A DNA stretch of 64,000 bases from Aliarcobacter thereius LMG 24486 (GTDB taxonomy: Bacteria > Campylobacterota > Campylobacteria > Campylobacterales > Arcobacteraceae), in assembly GCF_004214815.1 (NCBI RefSeq), contig NZ_CP035926.1:620001-684000 (forward strand), in the 5' to 3' direction. Shown piece after piece: positions 30,612 to 39,187 of this stretch. Position numbers and translations under genes: made by a program. The notes under the pieces are model-generated. The model searched no databases and was not told where the DNA came from. It was given only the letters and a program-made list of their open reading frames with translations. The number at the start of each line of letters is the position of its first letter. Positions within the stretch are counted from its first letter, which is position 1.

Positions 30612-31064
30612 CTATTCCAGAAATTCTCTGAAATAGTGCTTTATAGCTGTTTTTATATCTGTTTGTTTAATTTTTTCTTTTCTTAAACTTTTAATTCGTA
30701 AAATAAAAATATATCTCTCTATTAGGTTTAAATCTTGAATTTTTTGATAAACAGCTAGTACAAACTCACTATTCTCTTTTAACTCTTTTGCAGTTTGTTC
30801 TATATAAATTGTGTGTAGTTTTTCAATCTCATTTACAAAATTTTCCAAACTAAGATTTAAAATAAATAAAATATCATCTTCACTAAATGTACTTTTTATA
30901 GTTTTTGAATATTTTTCTAAAACAATATTTATATCTCTTAATTTTTCATTTGTATCTTCTGGATTTAATAAAAGATTATAAAGATTTGGTTTTGTAGTTT
31001 TCCAGTTATGCAGAGTTGTTCTTGTAACTTCATATTTACTAATAATATCTTTTATCGATGTCAA
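30612..31064 (-). CDS. helix-turn-helix protein of unknown function
   Basis: A 150-residue protein starting at TTG 31064, with AAGG eight bases upstream. The N-terminal part (TSIKDIISKYEVTRTTLHNW) looks like a small helix-turn-helix. The rest is all-helical and charged with no membrane segment. It is not recognised as any named family. It faces the acyltransferase gene across 198 bases, so it could regulate it or be unrelated. Confidence 0.55.
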   Translation of the reverse strand: MTSIKDIISKYEVTRTTLHNWKTTKPNLYNLLLNPEDTNEKLRDINIVLEKYSKTIKSTFSEDDILFILNLSLENFVNEIEKLHTIYIEQTAKELKENSEFVLAVYQKIQDLNLIERYIFILRIKSLRKEKIKQTDIKTAIKHYFREFLE

Positions 31065-31262
31065 ATTATTTGCCTTTTTTCATTTTTTTGAATATTACAA
31101 GTAAAATAATTAGACAAAAATCACATATTTTTATAATTATATCAATCTATTTTATAGGCTATAAGTTTATTTTTACTATAATTCAATCTTTATCAAATAG
31201 TTTGATAATAATAAAATAAATAAATCAAAAATATAAAATATTTTGATATTTTAGGGGAAACA

Positions 31263-32687
31263 TTGTTATTTAACTCATACGAATTTATATTTGCATTTTT
31301 GCCAATAACATTTTTTATATACTTTTATCTAAATAGTAAAAGATTAACAGTTGCATCAAAAGGGTTTTTAGTATTTGCGAGTTTGTTTTTTTACTCTTGG
31401 TGGAATATTGCATATTTACCTTTGATATTAATATCAATGTTGTTTAACTATGTAGTTGGGAATAGTTTAGCAAAAGCTAGTTTTGAGAATAAAAAAGGAT
31501 TAAATAAATCTTTTTCAAAAAAGTCAATTTTAATATTTGGAATAGTTGCAAATTTATCTTTACTTGGATACTTTAAATATGCTGATTTTTTTATTGCTAA
31601 CTTTAACTTAGTAAGCTCTTCAAATGTAAATCTTTTACATCTAGTTTTACCTTTGGCAATAAGTTTTTTTACCTTCCAACAAATAGCTTATTTAGTAGAT
31701 AGTTATAGAGGTGAAACAAAAGAGTATGATTTTTTAAATTATGCTTTGTTTGTTACCTTTTTCCCACAACTTATTGCAGGACCTATCGTTCATCATAAAG
31801 AGATGATGCCTCAGTTTGCTAGTAAATGGAATATGGTAAAGAGGTATAAAAATATAGCTCTTGGTTTGTTTATATTCTCAATAGGTCTATTTAAAAAAGT
31901 AGTTATTGCAGATACATTTGCCGTTTGGGCAACAGCTGGATTTGATACAGCTGACACTTTAAACCTAATAGAAGCATGGGCAACAAGTCTATCTTATACT
32001 TTTCAACTATACTTTGATTTTAGTGGTTATACAGATATGGCAATAGGAATAGCACTATTGTTTAATATAAAACTTCCAATTAACTTTAACTCTCCATATA
32101 AAGCTTTAAATATACAAGATTTTTGGAGAAGATGGCATATAACTCTAAGTAGATTCCTTAGAGATTATGTATATATTCCTCTTGGTGGAAATAAAAAAGG
32201 AAGCTTTAGAACATACTCAAACCTATTAGCAACTTTTGTAATTGGTGGGCTTTGGCATGGAGCTGGATGGACATTTGTATTTTGGGGATTTTTACATGGT
32301 CTTGCTTTGATAATTCATAGAGTTTGGACAAACCTAGGATTTAAAATGAATACAATCTTAGCTTGGTTTATTACTTTTAACTTTGTAAATATAGCATGGA
32401 TATTTTTTAGAGCTAAAGAGTGGGATGATGCTATTAAGGTTTTAAGTGGGATGTTTGGGTTTAATGAGATCATAATAAACAGACCTTTTATAAATGTTTC
32501 TATGAAAGATGAAATATATGCATGGATTTTTGTATCTTTTATTTTAGTTCTATTTTTCAAAAACAGTATGGAAAAAAGAGATAGTTTTAAACCAAACTAT
32601 AAACTGGCTTTTTTAACAGCATTTTGCTTTATTTTTGCAATTTTATCTTTAAATAAAGTATCTGAATTTTTATATTTCAATTTTTAA
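31263..32687 (+). CDS. MBOAT-family O-acyltransferase (AlgI-like)
   Basis: A 474-residue polytopic membrane protein with about 10-12 helices. The MBOAT core is visible: YTFQLYFDFSGYTDMAIGIA, then FWRRWHITLSRFLRDYVYIP, and the catalytic His in FVIGGLWHGAGWTFVFWGFL. It moves acyl (often acetyl) groups across the inner membrane onto a periplasmic polymer or glycan. The start is TTG at 31263 behind AGGGGAA. The gene is followed 9 bases later by an SGNH-like partner, as in AlgI-AlgJ/X and DltB-DltD pairs. The acceptor is unknown. Confidence 0.9.
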   Translation: MLFNSYEFIFAFLPITFFIYFYLNSKRLTVASKGFLVFASLFFYSWWNIAYLPLILISMLFNYVVGNSLAKASFENKKGLNKSFSKKSILIFGIVANLSLLGYFKYADFFIANFNLVSSSNVNLLHLVLPLAISFFTFQQIAYLVDSYRGETKEYDFLNYALFVTFFPQLIAGPIVHHKEMMPQFASKWNMVKRYKNIALGLFIFSIGLFKKVVIADTFAVWATAGFDTADTLNLIEAWATSLSYTFQLYFDFSGYTDMAIGIALLFNIKLPINFNSPYKALNIQDFWRRWHITLSRFLRDYVYIPLGGNKKGSFRTYSNLLATFVIGGLWHGAGWTFVFWGFLHGLALIIHRVWTNLGFKMNTILAWFITFNFVNIAWIFFRAKEWDDAIKVLSGMFGFNEIIINRPFINVSMKDEIYAWIFVSFILVLFFKNSMEKRDSFKPNYKLAFLTAFCFIFAILSLNKVSEFLYFNF

Positions 32688-32696
32688 AGGTGAGTT

Positions 32697-33833
32697 ATGA
32701 GTAGTAAAAAATTTTTAAAAATTGTTTTAGGTTTATCTTTTTTTGTTGCTGTATTAATTGGTGGAGTTAATTATGTTGTTGATCCGTATGGAATTTATAA
32801 AACAAATATATTCCAAAATAAACCTGAGCAAGATAAAAATATAAGATTAGCAAAAGTTGTAAAAGTAGAAGAGTTAAAACCAGTTTCAATATCTTTGGGA
32901 ACTTCAAGAACAGAGTATGGATATGATCCAAATCATGAATATTTTTCTAAACCATCTTATAATCTAGCTGTAAGCGGTGCAAGTTTATATGAAAATAGAT
33001 TATATCTTGAACACGCAATCAAGCAAGGAAATTTAAAAGAAGTTATACTTGTAGCTGATTGGCGAATGTTTAATGACTCAAAAATGAGAAAATTAGATGA
33101 TTTTGAAGACTCTTTTAATATAGAAAATATTTATAAACAGTTATTTAGTGTAGATTTATTTAGAAGTAGTTTTAAAACAATAATAAATCAAAAATCAAAA
33201 AGTTCTTATTTGGAAAATGGTCAAAGAGATTGGTATTTTGATCAAGAAAATATAGATAAAAAAGGTGGACATCTTAAAGTAATGAATAAAGATGAAGAGA
33301 GTTATTATAAAAAAAGTGATTTTAAATACAATTCAAATATTTATCAAGATACAAAAGAATCAAGCTTTGATGATTTTAGAAAAATATTAGAACTTTGCTA
33401 TCAAAATAACATCAAACTAGATATTGTTTTTGGACCTTCACATATTCGACAATGGGAAGCTTTCGATTATTATCAAGATATTGAAACTTGGTATAAGTGG
33501 AAAAAAGATGTAGTTTTATTTGTAGAAAAAATAGCAAAAGAACAACAAAAAACTCCTTATAGGATTATGGATTTTTCAGTTTATCACGAACTTACAGCTG
33601 AAACTGTTCCAACAAATCCAAAAGAAAAAATGAAATATCATTGGGAAGCAAGTCACTATAAAAAAGAACTTGGAGATATTGTTCTTGATAGACTTTTGGA
33701 TATTTCACCATACAAAGATTTTGGAGTAGAATTAAATATTCAAAATATAGATAACCATATACAAAAATTAAGAGATGATAGAGTTAAATTTATAGATACA
33801 GAAGCTTATAGAAAAGAGGTTTTCGAAGAATAG
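32697..33833 (+). CDS. membrane-anchored SGNH-hydrolase-like partner of MBOAT
   Basis: A 378-residue protein with one N-terminal membrane helix (about 6-26) and a periplasmic domain. The block ISLGTSRTEYGYDPNHEYF (about 63-80) has the 'GxSR' serine position typical of AlgX/DltD-like SGNH folds, and AVSGASLYE lies soon after. A C-terminal EASHYKKELGDIVLD holds the expected Asp/Glu-x-x-His region. It is likely the periplasmic acyl acceptor-transferase acting with the MBOAT protein. Homology was judged by pattern; the acceptor is unknown. Confidence 0.65.
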   Translation: MSSKKFLKIVLGLSFFVAVLIGGVNYVVDPYGIYKTNIFQNKPEQDKNIRLAKVVKVEELKPVSISLGTSRTEYGYDPNHEYFSKPSYNLAVSGASLYENRLYLEHAIKQGNLKEVILVADWRMFNDSKMRKLDDFEDSFNIENIYKQLFSVDLFRSSFKTIINQKSKSSYLENGQRDWYFDQENIDKKGGHLKVMNKDEESYYKKSDFKYNSNIYQDTKESSFDDFRKILELCYQNNIKLDIVFGPSHIRQWEAFDYYQDIETWYKWKKDVVLFVEKIAKEQQKTPYRIMDFSVYHELTAETVPTNPKEKMKYHWEASHYKKELGDIVLDRLLDISPYKDFGVELNIQNIDNHIQKLRDDRVKFIDTEAYRKEVFEE

Positions 33834-33846
33834 TTTATAATTCATT

Positions 33847-35496
33847 TCAATTTATCCTTACAAAACTATACCAATTTCTTAAATAAATAGCGTAATGATT
33901 TAAAGATATATTTAAATTATCAAATTTTTCAATCCATTTTTTAGCTAATATTTTATCTTTTTTTATAACTAAAGAAAAGAAAGATATTGAAATTAAAAAA
34001 TGAGCATAATGAGGATTTTTGTAATATTTTTCCAATAAATTATCAGCACTATTTAAATAATTTATAATTTTCTTATTATAATCTGTAAAAATTTGTATAA
34101 TCTTCGTTTGATCATAAAAAGAATATATTTCATCTATTAAATGTATAATTGCATTTATATATTCTGGTTCATTTTCTGCTTTTTCCGATATTTCAATAAT
34201 TTCTTCAATAATGTTTATCATTTCATTAAAATCATTTATCTTAAATGTATGATACAAATTACCATTTTTTACTAAAAGCGCTTTTTTTATACGAACTAAT
34301 TGATTAAGCCAAAATACTTTTTCTGAACATAATGGATATTCTATTTCCATTAATTTGTTTTGAATATTTTCCTCTAAAGATATTTCCCAATCTATGCACC
34401 AAAATAAATAATCTGACCATTTTTTAACATTATGGCAAGTTTCTATTTTTTGTTTAATAACATGATTTAATTCTGTAATTATGTTTAATTTTTCAATTAA
34501 TAAAAACTTATCTTTATTTAATTTAATTTTATCAAATGTAGATATAAAGTGCTTGTCAAAATCTTTATCATCATTACATCTCATCCTTAATTGTGTAATT
34601 TCTAAAACAAGTTTTTCTTCTTCTTTCAAAAGATAAGGGAGTTGTTCATTGGCTATTAAATAGCTTTCTTCTAATAATTTATTGTCATGTATTTGTCTTG
34701 CCAAATGTGTTAGAACATTAGCATACTCTAGTAACTGTTTTGAAGATTTTTTATCTATGAGATTATAATAATCTTCAAGTATTTTTTTTGCTTTTTCTTT
34801 ATTTTTATTTTTTGAATAGCAAATTATTAAATTATGTATAGTTATAGGATAAAAATGAGGTAAAGCTTTTCCTTTTAGTATATTAAAAGCTTTTTCATAA
34901 AATATTTGAGCTTCTTTACTACTTTTATTTTCTAGTTCTTCAAGACTAGCAATATTATTATAAGCTTGTATTTTTAAGTTATCTTTGTTTGAATTTTCAG
35001 TTATAAATATTAATTCATTTTTTGAGTTGATAAAATCATTTTTTATTTCATAATAAAAAGATTTCAATAGTCTATAAAAAATCTCATTTTTAGGATATTT
35101 TATTATTTCTTCTGATAGCTCATCAATATTTTTCAAAAATCTTTTGTAATTTCCAACTCTAAAAAACAATTGAGATTGGTATAATTTTAATTCAACTTTT
35201 TCACTTTCTAGTAAGGTTTCACTTAGTAGTTGATTATATAATATATATTCTTCCTTAAATTTAAATTCTTTATGTAGATTTTGTGCAAATTGTAGTTTCA
35301 ATCCAAATCTTACCCATATTATTGAAAACAATAAACTAGATAAAATCAAAATAATTGAGTAAAAAAAATATTTATTAAAAAAGCCATAAAATGAAAAAAC
35401 TGTCATCGATAATAAAAAGCTTATAAAAAGTGGGAAAAATCTTATGGTAAAAATATAATTTCTTAGATTATATAAATCTTTTAAATCAAATGACAT
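33847..35496 (-). CDS. two-helix membrane protein with helical-repeat domain
   Basis: A 549-residue protein. Two membrane helices (about 18-35 and 40-60) are followed by a long soluble part dominated by helical pairs resembling tetratricopeptide repeats (about 75-330), for example SSKEAQIFYEKAFNILKGKA. No enzymatic motif is visible. The ATG at 35496 follows an AAAGG. It converges with the SGNH-like gene, but there is no evidence for a shared role. Confidence 0.6.
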   Translation of the reverse strand: MSFDLKDLYNLRNYIFTIRFFPLFISFLLSMTVFSFYGFFNKYFFYSIILILSSLLFSIIWVRFGLKLQFAQNLHKEFKFKEEYILYNQLLSETLLESEKVELKLYQSQLFFRVGNYKRFLKNIDELSEEIIKYPKNEIFYRLLKSFYYEIKNDFINSKNELIFITENSNKDNLKIQAYNNIASLEELENKSSKEAQIFYEKAFNILKGKALPHFYPITIHNLIICYSKNKNKEKAKKILEDYYNLIDKKSSKQLLEYANVLTHLARQIHDNKLLEESYLIANEQLPYLLKEEEKLVLEITQLRMRCNDDKDFDKHFISTFDKIKLNKDKFLLIEKLNIITELNHVIKQKIETCHNVKKWSDYLFWCIDWEISLEENIQNKLMEIEYPLCSEKVFWLNQLVRIKKALLVKNGNLYHTFKINDFNEMINIIEEIIEISEKAENEPEYINAIIHLIDEIYSFYDQTKIIQIFTDYNKKIINYLNSADNLLEKYYKNPHYAHFLISISFFSLVIKKDKILAKKWIEKFDNLNISLNHYAIYLRNWYSFVRIN

Positions 35497-35568
35497 TTTA
35501 TTAAACCTTTAATGTTTTAAAATTTAATAGATATTTTATCCAAAATCACTAAAAGTAGCATTTTTAGT

Positions 35569-36074
35569 ATTAAGACTTAAAAGTGGGATATCTCAATGGT
35601 TGATATTTTATAGATTATAACTAAAAGTAAAGATTTTCAAATAGCTAGAAAATATTGGAATAAGTTAAAGCAAAGATTAAAAGAAGAAGGAAATGAAACG
35701 GTGACAAATTGTCACCAGTTGAAAATGAAAGCAAGTGATGGCAAAATGAAACTTACAGATGTTACCAATACAGATCAACTCTTTAGGCTTATTCAATCTA
35801 TTCTATCATTAAAAGCAGAGCCTTTTAAGCTTTGGTTAGCAAAAGTAGCAAAAGAGCGATTAGATGAACAGAACTTATTTTAAATATGTTGGCAGAAGCT
35901 TCAACAAAAGATATAAGTGAAGCTATAAACCCATTAAATTTTGAAGAGAGTAAACTTGTTGCAAAGCAGGGTGGAAATGTTGCAAAAGTTGCAAGAGCTG
36001 AACTTGAAGCAAAAACAGGGAAAAAAGTTGTAACAAATCAAAATGCGAAAAAGTTTATAGAGAATAAACCATAA
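35569..36074 (+). pseudogene. decayed Bro-N (DinD/phage antirepressor-like) gene
   Basis: A broken gene. A first segment in one frame reads KWDISMVDIL, then a TAG stop at 35611-35613, then KSKDFQIARKYWNKLKQRLK and EGNETVTNCHQLKMKASDGK, ending ILSLKAEPFKLWLAKVAKER; this matches the Bro-N core. The frame then shifts, and the C-terminal conserved part appears in another frame from 35868: TELILNMLAEASTKDISEAI and VAKQGGNVAKVARAELE. The middle of the protein is missing at about 35866-35871, so an internal deletion caused the frameshift. Upstream a TAA at 35578 also interrupts the frame. Neither part can make the protein. Confidence 0.85.
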
Positions 36075-36095
36075 AGAGAAATTACTTTCTCTTTA
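36072..36095. terminator. bidirectional terminator at lpdA end
   Basis: A perfect inverted repeat, TAAAGAGAAA (36072-36081) and TTTCTCTTTA (36086-36095), with a TTAC loop. It includes the last bases of lpdA on the minus strand (stop at 36082) and lies at the end of the Bro-N remnant on the plus strand. Confidence 0.7.
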
Positions 36096-37512
36096 CAGCT
36101 TTTGCATTTGGTAAATCTGTTATAGTTCCTTCATAAATCTCAGCAGCCATACCTATTGATTCATGTAAAGTTGGGTGAGCATGAATTGTAAGTGCAATAT
36201 CCTCTGCGTCACAATCCATCTCAAGAGCAAGTGAAATTTCACCCAAAAGCTCTCCAGCATTCTCTCCAACAATTGCTCCACCAATTAATTGGTTTGTATC
36301 TTTATTAAAAATTAGTTTTGTAAGCCCAGTATTTGAAACATCACTTGCTAGTGCTCTTCCACTTGCACTCCAAGGAAATGAGCTAACTTCATAGTTAATA
36401 CCAGCTTTCTTAGCCTCAATTTCAGTCATTCCAGCCCATGCAATTTCTGGGAATGTATAAGCAATAGAAGGTATCTGTTTTGGTTCAAAATATACTTTAT
36501 GACCAGCAATAACTTCAGCAGCTACATGCCCTTCATGTACAGCTTTGTGTGCAAGCATTGGTTGACCAATAATATCTCCAATAGCAAATATATGTGGCAC
36601 TTTTGTTCGAAGCTGAGAATCTACTTTGATTAAGCCTTGTTCATCTACTTCTACATTTGTATTTTCAAGTCCAAGTTTATTTCCATTTGCACTTCTTCCA
36701 AGAGCTACTAAAACTGCATCATATAAGATTCCCTCTTTAGGTGCATTAAGACCAGTAAACTCAACATAAATTCCATCTTGTTTTGGAATAATACTTTGAG
36801 TTTGAGTTTTAGCCATGATATTAAATCTATCTTGATTTGCTTTTGTATAAACTTTTATAATATCAAGATCAGTTCCAGTCATAAGTTGTTCACCTCTAAT
36901 TGCAACATCAACATTGCTTCCTAAAGTTGAGTAAACTGTTCCCATTTCAAGACCAATTATTCCACCACCAAGAATTAAAAGTCTTTTTGGAATTTCTTTT
37001 ACTTCAAGTGCATCAGTTGAATCCCAAATTCTTGGGTCTTCGTGTGGAATAAATGACATTTTCGAACTTTGGCTACCAGCTGCAATAATACAGTAATCAA
37101 AACTTACTTTTGTTTTTTCACCATTACTTAGCTCTACTTCAACACTATTTTCATCTAAGAATTTAGCATAACCTTGAATATGATTTACTTTTCTCATTTT
37201 AGCCATTGCATCTAAACCACCAGTTAGTTTTTTTACAACACCACTTTTATACTCTGCAACTTTTTTTATATCAATTTTTGGCTCTTCATAAAATATTCCA
37301 GCATTTTTTATATGTTTTGCCTCTTCAATAACCTTTGCAACATGAAGTAAAGCTTTAGAAGGAATACAACCTACATTTAAACAAACCCCACCTAAAGTAG
37401 GATATCTTTCAACAATAACTGTATCTAATCCTAAATCAGCACATCTAAAAGCTGCTGAATAACCTCCAGGTCCTGCACCAATAACTAAAACTTGAGTTTT
37501 GATAGTTTCCAT
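36082..37512 (-). CDS. lpdA: dihydrolipoyl dehydrogenase, pyruvate dehydrogenase E3
   Basis: A 476-residue flavoprotein. FAD-binding GAGPGGYSAAFRCADLGLD is near the start, the redox-active disulfide is GGVCLNVGCIPSKALLH (about 41-57), NAD binding is at LGGGIIGLEMGTVYSTLGSN, and the C-terminal catalytic His lies in TIHAHPTLHE. It reoxidises dihydrolipoyl groups of E2 and makes NADH. It is the last of the aceE-aceF-lpdA operon, 9 bases after aceF. Confidence 0.97.
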   Translation of the reverse strand: METIKTQVLVIGAGPGGYSAAFRCADLGLDTVIVERYPTLGGVCLNVGCIPSKALLHVAKVIEEAKHIKNAGIFYEEPKIDIKKVAEYKSGVVKKLTGGLDAMAKMRKVNHIQGYAKFLDENSVEVELSNGEKTKVSFDYCIIAAGSQSSKMSFIPHEDPRIWDSTDALEVKEIPKRLLILGGGIIGLEMGTVYSTLGSNVDVAIRGEQLMTGTDLDIIKVYTKANQDRFNIMAKTQTQSIIPKQDGIYVEFTGLNAPKEGILYDAVLVALGRSANGNKLGLENTNVEVDEQGLIKVDSQLRTKVPHIFAIGDIIGQPMLAHKAVHEGHVAAEVIAGHKVYFEPKQIPSIAYTFPEIAWAGMTEIEAKKAGINYEVSSFPWSASGRALASDVSNTGLTKLIFNKDTNQLIGGAIVGENAGELLGEISLALEMDCDAEDIALTIHAHPTLHESIGMAAEIYEGTITDLPNAKAVKRK

Positions 37513-37521
37513 AAAAACTCC

Positions 37522-39177
37522 TTACAGACTTAACAATCTAATATCGCTTAATAGTTGCGATAAAGTTGTTGTAAATCTAGCACCATCTGCCCCATCTATT
37601 ACTTTGTGGTCATAAGATAAACTAAGAGGTAAAATAAGTTTTGGTTTAAATTCAACTCCATCATATATTGGTTTTATAGATGATTTAGAAACACCTAAAA
37701 TTGCAACTTCTGGAGAGTTTATAATTGGTGTAAAGAATGTTCCACCAATTCCACCAAGGCTTGAAATAGTAAAGCATCCTCCACTCATATCAGCACTCGT
37801 TAATTTTCCATCTCTTGCTTTTTGTGATAGTTGTGCTAACTCAATTGCAATTTGTTTGAAACCTTTTTTATCTACATCTTTAATAACAGGTACTAACAAT
37901 CCATTTGGAGTATCAACTGCAACTCCAATATTAAAATATTGTTTCATAATTAGTTCTTGACCATCAGCACTTAAACTTGAGTTGAATCTTGGATGAATTT
38001 TTAAAGCTTTTTCAACAGCTTTTATAATAAATACAAGAGGAGAAAGTTTGAAATCTTTTGCTATTGCATTTTGTGACTTTCTAAACTCTTCAAGTTCTGT
38101 AATATCAGCTTCATCAAATTGTGTAACATGAGGAGCAGAAAGATAGTTTTTATGTAAAAATGGTCCAGAAACTTTTTGAACTTTACTTAATTCTACTCTT
38201 TCTATTTTTCCAAATATTGAAAAATCAATCTCTTTTGTTTCAGGAAGATTAAATCCAAATCCAACACCTGTTGCACTTGCTGGTTTATTTAGTTGCTCTT
38301 TAACATAAGCTTTTATATCTTCAACTAAAATTCTTCCTTTTTTTGCACTACCTTTTACAAAACCTAAATCAACACCAAACTCTCTTGCAACTTTTCTTAC
38401 ACTTGGACTTGCATAAACTTTAATTGCTTTTTTAGATAGAACTTTGCTCTCTTCTTGATCAATACTTCTTGCTGCAAGTTCTTGTAAAGTTGGAGATGAA
38501 TTCTCTTTTTTACTATTTTTTTCTATACTATTTGAAGAAGTTTGAGGTGCTGGAGTTGGAACTTTATCTTCAATTACAACAGTTTTTATAACTTTTGCAA
38601 TTAAATCTCCACTATTTATTTTTTGACCTTTTTTTACAAATAATTCTATAACTTCTCCACCAAATGGTGCTGGAACATCCATAGAAGCTTTTTCAGTTTC
38701 AAGTGTGATAATACTATAATCTTTTACGATGATATCTCCAACATTAATCATAATATCAATTAAATCAACATCTTTTTCAGCACCTAAATCAGGAACTATT
38801 ACCTCTTCAACAACAGATTTTATACTTTGTTCTTTTACAAATTGTGTAGCAGTTTGAGTTGTAGTTTCAACTTTTTCTTCTTCAATTTGCATAGAAGAAG
38901 TAGTTTCAGTTTTTACAGTTTCTACACTATTTTCTTCTACAACTTCAACTTTTGCAATTAAATCTCCACTATTTACTTTATCTCCAACTTTTACTAATAT
39001 TTCAGTAATTTTACCTTTAAATGGAGTTGGAACATCCATAGATGCTTTTTCTGTTTCTAAAGTAATAAGCCCATCTTCAACTTCAACAATATCTCCAACT
39101 TTAACCATAATATCAATTAAATCAACATCTTTATCAGCACCTAAATCAGGAATAAAAATCTCTTTTATATTTGCCAT
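37522..39177 (-). CDS. aceF: dihydrolipoyl acetyltransferase, pyruvate dehydrogenase E2
   Basis: A 551-residue protein with two lipoyl domains, each with the lipoylation site ETEKASMDVP: residues 4-76 and about 125-197. A peripheral-subunit-binding domain (about 255-290, ASPSVRKVAREFGVDLGFVK) and a catalytic domain (about 325-551) follow. The active site is SYDHKVIDGADGARF. It transfers acetyl groups to CoA in the complex core. Linkers are rich in Thr, Gln and Glu rather than the Ala-Pro of many E2s. It is 10 bases after aceE. Confidence 0.97.
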   Translation of the reverse strand: MANIKEIFIPDLGADKDVDLIDIMVKVGDIVEVEDGLITLETEKASMDVPTPFKGKITEILVKVGDKVNSGDLIAKVEVVEENSVETVKTETTSSMQIEEEKVETTTQTATQFVKEQSIKSVVEEVIVPDLGAEKDVDLIDIMINVGDIIVKDYSIITLETEKASMDVPAPFGGEVIELFVKKGQKINSGDLIAKVIKTVVIEDKVPTPAPQTSSNSIEKNSKKENSSPTLQELAARSIDQEESKVLSKKAIKVYASPSVRKVAREFGVDLGFVKGSAKKGRILVEDIKAYVKEQLNKPASATGVGFGFNLPETKEIDFSIFGKIERVELSKVQKVSGPFLHKNYLSAPHVTQFDEADITELEEFRKSQNAIAKDFKLSPLVFIIKAVEKALKIHPRFNSSLSADGQELIMKQYFNIGVAVDTPNGLLVPVIKDVDKKGFKQIAIELAQLSQKARDGKLTSADMSGGCFTISSLGGIGGTFFTPIINSPEVAILGVSKSSIKPIYDGVEFKPKLILPLSLSYDHKVIDGADGARFTTTLSQLLSDIRLLSL

Positions 39178-39187
39178 TTTCTACTCC

